Assembly (NCBI GenBank): GCA_041399205.1
Contig: JAWKTK010000014.1
Location: forward strand, 169,814-233,813
From: JAGQOZ01 sp041399205
GTDB lineage: Bacteria > Planctomycetota > Planctomycetia > Pirellulales > Pirellulaceae
Length of the DNA: 64,000 nucleotides
Reading direction: 5' to 3'
Position 1 is the stretch's first letter; each line of letters begins with the position of its first letter. Below the pieces are notes generated by a model, which saw only the letters and a program-made list of their open reading frames with translations, did not search any database and was not told where the DNA came from. Both the position numbers and the translations under genes were made by a program. Positions 1 to 7,927 of this stretch are shown here, piece by piece.

Positions 1-248
1 ATGATTATTTGGCCACACTGGAAACTTTGGTGCAAGGAAAACAGGCCGCGGCCGATGAAGCCGAACAAGCGGTGCGTTTAACGGACGAATTGATTTTGGC
101 TATGGAAGAGATTCTTTCTAGAATGGAAGAACTTGAGTCCTATAACGAATTGGTCGCCCTTGTGCGTTCCATATTGGAGGAACAAACCGAACTACTGGAA
201 GAGACCCAGGAAGAGCGGAAACGCCAAGTTCAGTCACTGTTTGATTGA
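1..248 (+). CDS. C-terminal end of a coiled-coil protein (partial, DUF4175-like tail inferred)
   Basis: The reading frame is already open at base 3 and runs to TGA at 246-248, so only about the last 80 codons are present. The fragment is almost purely charged helix (Glu, Lys, Arg, Leu, Gln) with no membrane segment, as expected for a coiled-coil tail. No domain can be assigned from this piece alone. The genes that follow (exported low-complexity protein, small exported protein, NPCBM protein) match the end of the cluster at 31662-37708, where a long membrane-anchored DUF4175-like protein with a helical tail comes first. By that parallel I infer this is the end of a similar protein. Confidence 0.6.
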   Translation, partial: DYLATLETLVQGKQAAADEAEQAVRLTDELILAMEEILSRMEELESYNELVALVRSILEEQTELLEETQEERKRQVQSLFD

Positions 249-357
249 GTGCCTTATTTGGGGCGGAAAACGAGCGATTTTGCTATGCGTTTGGTACACT
301 TGTCAAAGAAAGTGGCCTGTTTGGAAAAAGGGCGATATCCCCTTAGGAGTTCATGAG

Positions 358-2803
358 ATGTTTGTTTGGTCCCATCAGCGTCGGCATATTCGCAATTGCG
401 TTCTTGGCGTTTGGCTGGCGTGGGTCGGCGTTTCTGGGGCTCAAGATGGTTCGCCCCAAACTCCGCCAACGGGGACAGAAAAGTTGGCGTTGAAGCAATC
501 TGAATTGGCGGACAAATATCAGCGACTGGAAATGCTGATTCTAAAAATGTCCGAAGCCAGCGCCAGTGAAGATCCTCGCCGAGCCGCCCTGCTGAAGCAG
601 GCACTCAGCCAAAGCAAGGATAATCACATTCGGCTGCAAATGGACACGCTGACGGAATTGCTGGCCAAGCAACAGCTGAAACGAGCGGTCGATAATCAGA
701 CGCAAGTTCGCAATGATATTCGCGCCTTGCTGGAGCTATTGCTGAGCGAAGACCGAGAAGATCGGCTAAAGAACGAACAAGCTCGAGTCAAAGAGTACAT
801 CAAAGAATTGGATCGAATAATTCGACAGCAAAAAGGTGTGCAAGGTCGAACCGAAGGAGGAGCCAACGAATTGCAGTTGGCCAAGGATCAGGGTAACGTC
901 GCGGATCGAGCTTCCGAGTTGGCCAAGACCATTAAGGAAAATGAGAATCCTGACAGCTCCGACAGTGAATCTTCAGAATCATCGGATTCGGACGGCAATT
1001 CAAGCGACACGAACAGCGCCGGCGATTCTAAAGATCCCACCGAAGGTTTTCGAGTGGGAGATCGAGTCGAGGTGGAAACAAAGGACGGCAAGACTCGTGT
1101 CGGCACCATCACCGAAAAAACGCTCGAATCTATCTCGCTAGGTGACCGCCAAGCCTCCGGCGAACAATCCCAGTCTGGAGAAGGCCAGTCTGGAGAAGGC
1201 GAATCTGGAGAAGGCGAATCTGGAGAAGGCGAATCTGCAGAAGGTCAATCTGGAGAAGGTCAATGGAGAAGGTCAATCTGGAGAAGGTCAATCTGGAGAA
1301 GGTCAATCTGGAGAAGGTCAATCTGGAGAAGGTCAGTCTGGAGAAGGCCAATCTGGTGAAGGCCAATCTGGTGAAGGCCAATCTGGTGAAGGCCAATCTG
1401 GTGAAGGCCAATCTGGTGAAGGCCAGTCTGGAGAAGGCCAATCTGGAGAAGGCCAATCTGGAGAAGGCCAGTCTGGAGAAGGCCAATCTGGAGAAGGCCA
1501 ATCTGGAGAAGGCCAATCTGGAGAAGGCCAGTCTGGAGAAGGCCAGTCTGGACAAGGCCAATCTGGAGAAGGTCAATCTGGAGAAGGCCAGTCTGGAGAA
1601 GGCCAATCTGGAGAAGGTCAGTCTGGAGAAGGTGGTCGCGATCGAATCGAAAAGTCAGACATTGAACGAATAACAAAAGCTCCTGAAGGCGGACAGCAAG
1701 GAGGTCAGCAAGGCGGTCAGCAAGGCGGTCAACAAGGCGGTCAACAAGGAGGTCAACAAGGAGGTCAACAAGGAGGTCAGCAAGGCGGACAACAAGGCGG
1801 ACAACAAGGCGGACAACAAGGCGGACAACAAGGCGGACAACAAGGCGGACAACAAGGCGGACAACAAGGCGGTCAACAAGGCGGACAGCAAGGCGGACAG
1901 CAAGGCGGTCAGCAAGGCGGACAGCAAGGCGGACAACAAGGAGGACAGCAGCCTCCGTCACAGAATCAGTTTCCGGGTCAGCAGCGAATCGAAGCGGCTC
2001 AAGAAAAGATGCGAGAAGCCGAATTGCGATTGGAAGAGGCCAAACGAGAAGACGCGGTCGAAGCTCAGGAAGAAGCTCAGCGTTTACTGGCGGAAGCCAA
2101 GGCGGAGCTGGAAGAGATACTTCGGCAGTTGCGAGAAGAAGAGATTGAACGCACCTTGGCGCAGTTGGAATCGCGGTTTCGCAAGATGCTGGAAATGCAG
2201 CTGAAAGTTTACGATGACACTCGGCGTTTGGATCAGGTCGAGCCCGAACGGCGCGAACAACAGTTTCAAATTCGAGCCGGCCAGTTGGGCGGCTGGAAGA
2301 GCGTCGCATAGTGCAAGAGGCGGACAAAGCGTTGCTGCTGTTGGTCGAAGAAGGTTCGTCCATCGCCTTTCCAGAAGCAACCGAGCAGATGCGGAGTGAC
2401 ATGTTGGAAGTGGCTGAACGATTGACGGAAGCCAAAGGTCGCTCGGATCACACAAGGCTTGGAAGAAGATGTCATATCGGCTTTAGAAGAGATGATTGAA
2501 GCGTTGCAAAAGGCACAACAAGACGCCGAACAGCGGCGTCAGCAGCAACAACAACAGCAACAGCAGCAACAACAAGAAGACCAACCCTTGGTGGATAAAA
2601 TTGCGGAACTGAAAATGATCCGAGCCTTACAAATACGCGTCAACAAGCGAACCAATCGGTACGCTCGGATGCTGGACGACATCGACGATGAAGTGGGACA
2701 AGCCACCGATGTCGATTTACAGCGTTCGCTGGAAGATCTGTCGGATCGAGAAGCACGGATTCAGGAAATCACTCGCGACATTGTTTTGGAGAAAAATCAA
2801 TGA
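358..2803 (+). CDS. Exported low-complexity coiled-coil protein with SGEGQ and GGQQ repeats (three frame breaks)
   Basis: The ATG at 358 follows AGGAG at 344-348 and opens a signal peptide (MFVWSHQRRH, hydrophobic core, cleavage after VSGA). Residues 30-220 are helical and charged. An acidic Ser/Asp stretch follows, then about 30 units of S-G-E-G-Q, about 22 units of G-G-Q-Q, a second helical region, a run of 12 Gln (2540-2575) and a helical end. The frame breaks near 1264 (two bases lost from one repeat unit), near 2287 and near 2440. Joining the three frames gives one uninterrupted protein ending in TGA at 2801-2803, so this is one gene with indels rather than several. The next gene starts inside its stop (ATGA). 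Exported disordered linkers like this may be structural or scaffold proteins, but the function is unknown. Confidence 0.7.
1171..1632 (+). repeat. 15-bp tandem repeat coding for Ser-Gly-Glu-Gly-Gln units
   Basis: About 30 near-identical 15-bp units of the form TCTGGAGAAGGCCAA lie in frame within the exported protein. Variation is mostly synonymous (GGC/GGT, CAA/CAG, GAA with GGA or GGT before it), with single changes such as a Gln for Glu near 1552. One unit near 1264 lacks two bases, which breaks the frame. Tandem runs like this expand and contract easily, so copy number in the assembly may be wrong. Confidence 0.9.
1687..1950 (+). repeat. 12-bp tandem repeat coding for Gly-Gly-Gln-Gln units
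   Basis: About 22 units of a 12-bp repeat (GGCGGACAACAA and close variants) encode an uninterrupted Gly-Gly-Gln-Gln tract. It sits 55 bp after the SGEGQ tract in the same reading frame. Long open frames on the opposite strand here are by-products of the periodicity. Confidence 0.9.
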
Positions 2804-3836
2804 GCGTTTATCGACCGTTCTTGGCATTGATGGTGGCCTGTTGCAGCGTCGCATCGGTTCTTGCCGCAGCGACGGATGATCTGGAGAAGGCAGCCACGTG
2901 GCACATTCCGTCCGCTCAGGATGTGCGAACCAAGTTAGACGATTGGGCTTTGCAAAATCTAGATGAAAACCAGCGAATGCAGTTGGATCGCTTGTGGCAA
3001 GATATTGTTACCAGTGATGAAATTCTGACCGCGACGGTGGAAAGCTTTGCCTTGTCAGATTCGCGGATTCGAACGTTGATCGATTTCTGTTCGACACCCA
3101 AACAAGATGCATTGCTGCCGGAATTCTCCATTTTGGATGAACCCAAATTCGCTCCGGAAGTGCGGCACAATCTCAAGTTATTCGTTGCCAAATGGCTAGC
3201 CAATCACCAGCTGTTCAATGAATCGCAAGAATTACTGCATGACGTGCAACCCGCGGACGTGGTCGATCCCGCGTCCTTGTTGTTCTGCAAGGCAGTGTCC
3301 GCGCACCGTTTGCTACAAAAAGAAGATTGCTTGCAGACATTGAAGACGCTGAATGAAAACCAAGATCAGTTGCCAAATCGCTACGCCACGTTGGCTCGGT
3401 TGATGGAGGCAGACTTGACGCCGCTACAGACCGATTCACTGGATGAAGTTTCGCGGATCATGTCCAACATTACCACTCGGTTGGAACTGGGGCGAGCTGG
3501 CACGCGAGTTCGCAAGGAAGAAGAATCGGTGATCGCCAAATTGGACAAAATGATCGAGGATTTGGAAGAACAAGCCAAGCAGCAACAACAGGCGTCGTCC
3601 AGTGGTAATGCGGCCGGTTCGAACCAGCCAACATCGCCGCTTGATCGTAGCGTGGCCGGAGGCCAAAGGGCGAAGGAAACGTCGATCCCAAGCGATTAGA
3701 TCAAGAAGCCGATTGGGGCGATTTGCCTCCCAAGGAACGAGAAGCGGCGTTGCAGGAGCTGGGCAAGGATTTGCCTTCGCATTATCGAGACGTTATTGAA
3801 GAATACTTTCAAAAGTTGGCTCGAGAAAAGGAGTAA
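2800..3836 (+). CDS. Exported helical protein with C-terminal LPP-ExR motif (one frame break)
   Basis: The ATG at 2800 overlaps the previous stop by four bases (ATGA), indicating translational coupling. Residues 1-22 form a signal peptide (MSVYRPFLALMVACCSVAS). The mature part is helical and TPR-like, followed by a Gln/Ser-rich linker. The frame breaks near 3660-3668 (CCAAAGGGC). In the corrected frame the protein ends with WGDLPPKEREAALQELG, then a helix, and stops at 3834-3836. The gene at 34828-35364 ends the same way (WGHLPPEVRNRL, then a helix and YYRRL), so these C-terminal modules are paralogous. The next gene starts four bases later. Molecular function is unknown; it is likely periplasmic. 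Confidence 0.7.
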
Positions 3837-3840
3837 CCGT

Positions 3841-5073
3841 ATGTCACGCAACTTCGCACAGCAGATGATCCCTGCACTGGTGGTGCTGGTCAGTCTCCAT
3901 GTCAGCAGTTCGGCTCAGCCGGCGCATGTGGTCTTGCGAGACGGCAGTTCGGCACAAGGTGAACTCGCCGCCGTATCGGGTGACCGTGTGCAGCTGCAAA
4001 CCGCCGACGGTATGCAAGAGTTCACTCGAGAACAACTGCAGCAGATTCAATTCGCGGAAGCGCAAGCCGATGCGCCTGTGTGTTTGGTGACGCTGACAGA
4101 TGATTCGCAGTGGTCTGCCCAAGAGTTTTTGGTGAAAGAAAAGAACTTTCACGTTACGGACTTGCAGCAAGAATTCAGTGCAGATGTCAAATTCGTCCGA
4201 TGGGTGCGTTTCGAACCGAACCAATCCAGTCGCGAAGCGAATTCGCAGTGGGAAGATATTTTGTCCGAAAAGCGTTCGGCGGACATCCTGGTTATTCGTC
4301 GGCAAGGCGGCGTGTTGGACTACATTGAAGGTGTGGCCGGAGACCTCACGGATGAATCGGTTCGCTTTCAATTTGACGGTGACTGGCTGGACGCACCGCG
4401 ATCCAAGGTGGAAGGACTGATTTACTATCGTCCAAATTCGGATACTTCGGCAACGCCTGTCTGTGTGGTGCGATGCAAAAGTGGCAGTATTCTTCGAGCC
4501 GAATCGTTGCAGTTGGATCAAGACAAGTTGGTCTTGCAGACGTTGGGAAAAGCCACGTTTCGCCTGCCTGTAAACAGCCTCAGTCGGCTCGATTTTGCAG
4601 CTGCATCAACCGTTTATCTGAGCGACTTGCAGCCGGAACAAACCGATTGGAAGCCCGCCATTCCGTCGCCGCCTATCGCGGAAGAACTGGCGCAACTGTT
4701 TGGACCTAGGTTTGATCAGGCCATTGATGGCAAGCCGTTGTCATTGGAAATCAACGGAGAACGGCAGTCGTTTGAAAAAGGATTGTCGTTGCATAGTCAC
4801 GCGTCACTCACCTATCGCTTGGCTGGTGAATATCGAACTTTCCAAGCTATCGTTGGCATGGATCCAGACTACGGCCGACAGGGTAACGTGGTGATTACCG
4901 TGTCCGTGGATGGTGTCGAACTCTACTCTGGGAAACTGTCGGGCAGTCAACCGCCGCTGGAACTGAACCTGGATGTGAATGGCGGCAAACGAATGAATCT
5001 GTTGGTCGACTTTGGCGAAGACCTGGACGTCTCTGACCAAGTCAATTTCTGTAACGCGAGGCTGTCTAAGTGA
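3841..5073 (+). CDS. Exported NPCBM-domain protein
   Basis: The chosen start is the ATG at 3841, with AAGGAG at 3829-3833, rather than an in-frame start 45 bases upstream that lies inside the previous gene. The product is about 410 residues. Residues 1-27 form a signal peptide ending near SSSAQPA. Residues 30-290 are beta-rich with repeated segments about substituting one sequence context for another (LRDGSSAQGEL, LTDDSQWSA), resembling small SH3-like repeats. Residues 300-410 are an NPCBM/NEW2-type jelly roll: SFEKGLSLHSHASLTYRL, then a Gly-Met-Asp-Pro segment and VSVDGVELYSG. NPCBM domains are associated with carbohydrate or cell-wall binding. A paralogue with the same layout lies at 36452-37708. 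The next gene starts in the overlap GTGA. Confidence 0.8.
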   Translation: MSRNFAQQMIPALVVLVSLHVSSSAQPAHVVLRDGSSAQGELAAVSGDRVQLQTADGMQEFTREQLQQIQFAEAQADAPVCLVTLTDDSQWSAQEFLVKEKNFHVTDLQQEFSADVKFVRWVRFEPNQSSREANSQWEDILSEKRSADILVIRRQGGVLDYIEGVAGDLTDESVRFQFDGDWLDAPRSKVEGLIYYRPNSDTSATPVCVVRCKSGSILRAESLQLDQDKLVLQTLGKATFRLPVNSLSRLDFAAASTVYLSDLQPEQTDWKPAIPSPPIAEELAQLFGPRFDQAIDGKPLSLEINGERQSFEKGLSLHSHASLTYRLAGEYRTFQAIVGMDPDYGRQGNVVITVSVDGVELYSGKLSGSQPPLELNLDVNGGKRMNLLVDFGEDLDVSDQVNFCNARLSK

Positions 5074-6896
5074 GCAACGTTTTAGTGCGAAGTAGATTCG
5101 GAGCGTTCGTCTGCGTCGTCAGCCTTGGCTGGCTAGTCGCGAATCGGGCTCATTGCCAAAACGTTCCCGCTGCGGTTAGTCAAGCGGAACAACAGCGCAT
5201 GGATGCCATTCGCAAAGCTTCTGCGCCCACCATTTGCATTTTCCCGCCCAATGGATCGGACGGTGGCGGTTCGGGCGTGGTGATTTCCGCTGACGGTTAT
5301 GCGGTTACCAATTTTCACGTCGTCAAGCCATGCGGCAACCATATGCGCTGTGGCATGAACGACGGTCGTTTGTATAACGCCGTGCTGGTTGGGTTGGATC
5401 CCACGGGCGATGTGGCGTTGATCAAGCTGTTGGGTCGTGATGACTTTCCCACCGCAGAAATGGTCGACAGTGACGACGTTCAGATTGGCGATTGGTGTTT
5501 TGCTGTCGGTAATCCATTTCTTTTGGCCTACGATTTTCAGCCAACGGTAACGTATGGCATTGTTTCGGGAACGCATCGTTATCAAGAACCGGCCGGAACC
5601 ATTTTGGAATACACCGACTGCATTCAAACCGACGCTGCCATCAATCCGGGTAATTCGGGTGGGCCGCTGTTTAATGCGGATGGTCAGTTGATCGGGATCA
5701 ATGGACGAGGTTCGTTTGAAAAGCGAGGCCGAGTGAACGTGGGCGTCGGTTATGCCATTTCCATTAATCAGGTCAAGCATTTTCTGGGCTATCTGCGTAG
5801 CGGTCGCATTGTCGATCACGCGACGTTGGGTGCTACCGTCGGAACGGATGAAGATGGACGCACGGTGGTGACCAATATCTTGGATTCCTCCGATGCGTAT
5901 CGTCGCGGACTCCGCTACGGTGACGAACTGGTCTACTTCGGCAACCGCAATATTACTTCGGCCAACGATTTTAAGAACGTGTTGGGGATTTATCCCAAAG
6001 GCTGGCGAGTGCCATTGAGTTTTCGTCGAGACGGCAATCGCACCGATACATTCGTGCGACTGGCCGGAGTCCATTCGGCGGAAGAGATCATCTTGTTAAC
6101 CCAAGGTCCGGGCGAGCCAGAGATTCCGATTCGACCGAATCGTTCGCCCAATCCCGATCCAAACCAGCCGCCTGACGAACAAACGCCTTCGGATGACACA
6201 CCCGAATCAGATCCACACAAAACGGAATCGCCCGACGCGAAGTCAGACCAAGCCATGCCTGCCGAAGTGGCTGCTTTATTTGCGGATCGGCGAGGCTACG
6301 CGAACTACTATTTCAACGAACTGGAAACTCGGCGCGTCTGGTCCGCGTTTGTAGATGCCTGTCAGGTGCAAGCGAACGCAACGGATTGGAAATTTCATGG
6401 CCAATTGCGATCCGGCGGCACGTTTCAAGCGTCACTCAAGCCTGATCAAGCGACATTGCTGTGGAAAGAGTCGACGGAGACATTGGACCTGACGCAAGAT
6501 ATGGACAATCAACTGGTACCGGAAGGAACTGGTGGATTGCTTCCAACATTTCATCTATGGCAACGGCTGTTGAAGGAAGGCCCTCAGCTGTTTGGCGCGG
6601 TTTATTATCTGGGCCAGGCACCCATTCCGCAGCAAGAAGGCTTGTTCGACGTTTTGGTTGGCATTCACGATATCTTTGAAACTCGCTTCTATTTTTCGCC
6701 TCAAACGGGCCAATTGATGTTGATTGAAGCTTCGCCCGATCCAGAAACCGATCCCTGCGAAATCTATCTGAGTGACTATCAACCAAACGCCGCCGGACAA
6801 CTGTTTCCCATGCGCATGGAAGTTCGCTTTGGTAACCAAACCGTCGACGTGTTGAATGTGGAAACTTTTTCTTCGGCCCCAGCGGAGCAGCCATGA
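5070..6896 (+). CDS. S1C (HtrA/DegP-like) serine protease with PDZ domain, catalytic triad intact
   Basis: It starts with GTG at 5070, overlapping the preceding stop. A signal peptide occupies residues 1-29. The trypsin-like domain covers residues 50-245 with a complete triad: His83 in TNFHVV, Asp114 in GDVALIKL and Ser196 in NPGNSGGPL. A PDZ domain follows at about residues 255-345, then a Pro/Asp-rich linker and a C-terminal region (about 395-608) with no family I recognise. HtrA-type proteases degrade or refold damaged envelope proteins in the periplasm. At 608 residues it is longer than classical DegP because of the extra C-terminal domain. It is followed, with a four-base overlap, by two relatives that have lost the triad, suggesting the three products work together. 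Confidence 0.9.
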   Translation: MSNVLVRSRFGAFVCVVSLGWLVANRAHCQNVPAAVSQAEQQRMDAIRKASAPTICIFPPNGSDGGGSGVVISADGYAVTNFHVVKPCGNHMRCGMNDGRLYNAVLVGLDPTGDVALIKLLGRDDFPTAEMVDSDDVQIGDWCFAVGNPFLLAYDFQPTVTYGIVSGTHRYQEPAGTILEYTDCIQTDAAINPGNSGGPLFNADGQLIGINGRGSFEKRGRVNVGVGYAISINQVKHFLGYLRSGRIVDHATLGATVGTDEDGRTVVTNILDSSDAYRRGLRYGDELVYFGNRNITSANDFKNVLGIYPKGWRVPLSFRRDGNRTDTFVRLAGVHSAEEIILLTQGPGEPEIPIRPNRSPNPDPNQPPDEQTPSDDTPESDPHKTESPDAKSDQAMPAEVAALFADRRGYANYYFNELETRRVWSAFVDACQVQANATDWKFHGQLRSGGTFQASLKPDQATLLWKESTETLDLTQDMDNQLVPEGTGGLLPTFHLWQRLLKEGPQLFGAVYYLGQAPIPQQEGLFDVLVGIHDIFETRFYFSPQTGQLMLIEASPDPETDPCEIYLSDYQPNAAGQLFPMRMEVRFGNQTVDVLNVETFSSAPAEQP

Positions 6897-7924
6897 AACG
6901 CTTACTGTTGATCACCTTGCTGACGCTGCTGTTCGTCGAAATGGGTTCGAACCAGAATCACGGTTATGCCGAATCAAACCGGTCGTTTGCCGACGTGATT
7001 CGCCCTGTCCAAGCCAAGATGGCCAAAATCTATGGAGCGGGTGGCGTCCGAGGGCTCGAAGCGTACCAAAGTGGATTCTTTATCAGTGCCGAAGGGCATC
7101 TGCTGACTACGTGGAGCTATGTGCTGGACACCGATGTGATTTCCGTGACCACGGCTGACGGCAAACGCTGGGAAGCAACTTTGTTGGGCGCGGATCCTCG
7201 CTTGGAAATCGCTGTTCTAAAACTGCCTGTAGAAACGCCCGATTTTTTTGACTTGAGCCAAGCGACGACGCTGCGGCCTGGGAATCGAGTTCTAGCGTTT
7301 AGCAATCTCTATTCCATTGCCTCCGGAAACGAACCAAACAGCGTGTTGCATGGTGTGGTGGCATCGGTTTCCAAGCTGCAAGCCAGCAAGGGAACCTTTC
7401 AAACTCCCTACGCCGGCGAAGCCTACATCTTGGACGCGATGACTAACAACGCCGGCGCAACCGGCGGCGCGTTGACCGATCGACAAGGAACGCTGGCCGG
7501 GATTCTGGGCAAAGAGCTTCAGAATTCGCAGAACAGCACGTGGCTGAACTACGCGATTCCCATTCAGCAAGTTCAATTGGCAGTGGAAGATATCATGGCC
7601 GGGCGCATGCGGCCTCGGAGCCTGGCCAGCGAAACCAAGTTGCCTGATCAACCGGTGACGCTGGCATCGTTGGGGTTGATTCTGATACCCGATGTCCTGT
7701 CACGAACGCCGCCGTTTGTCGATCGAATCCAGCCTAATTCGGCCGCGGAAAGAGCCGATTTGCAGGCGGACGACTTGATCTTGTACGTTGACGGTCGCAT
7801 TGTTCAATCACGTAAAGAACTGGTTCGAGAACTCGCCACAATCGACATCCTGGATCCGGTGCGACTGACCGTCATGCGTCAGCAACAACTAATCGAAGTC
7901 ACTCTGCAAGTGGAATCGGAATAA
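6893..7924 (+). CDS. S1C-fold pseudoprotease with PDZ domain (triad lost)
   Basis: It is 343 residues long, with a signal peptide at 1-26 (MKRLLLITLLTLLFV). It has the same trypsin-like fold followed by one PDZ domain (about 250-343) as the upstream protease, but all three catalytic positions differ. The His position is Ser75 (LLTTWSYVL), the Asp position is Glu105 (RLEIAVLKL) and the Ser position is Thr190 (NAGATGGAL). Surrounding fold motifs are preserved, so this is divergence of the active site and not random decay. Overlaps on both sides (ATGA with the previous gene, three bases to the next) indicate one transcript. I infer a non-catalytic role such as substrate capture or regulation of the active protease. 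Confidence 0.85.
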   Translation: MKRLLLITLLTLLFVEMGSNQNHGYAESNRSFADVIRPVQAKMAKIYGAGGVRGLEAYQSGFFISAEGHLLTTWSYVLDTDVISVTTADGKRWEATLLGADPRLEIAVLKLPVETPDFFDLSQATTLRPGNRVLAFSNLYSIASGNEPNSVLHGVVASVSKLQASKGTFQTPYAGEAYILDAMTNNAGATGGALTDRQGTLAGILGKELQNSQNSTWLNYAIPIQQVQLAVEDIMAGRMRPRSLASETKLPDQPVTLASLGLILIPDVLSRTPPFVDRIQPNSAAERADLQADDLILYVDGRIVQSRKELVRELATIDILDPVRLTVMRQQQLIEVTLQVESE

Positions 7925-7927
7925 GTC

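Noticed and set aside
1171..1950. Regularly spaced repeats that could suggest a CRISPR array
   Set aside because: Units are contiguous, in frame and translated, with no unique spacers.
1130..2435. Long open frames on the minus strand through the repeat tracts
   Set aside because: They exist only because 12- and 15-bp repeats keep all frames open; the products are simple periodic Leu/Arg/Ala strings without start signals.
5133..6074. 313-codon frame antisense to the active protease
   Set aside because: Shadow of a convincingly identified gene; no homology-like features.
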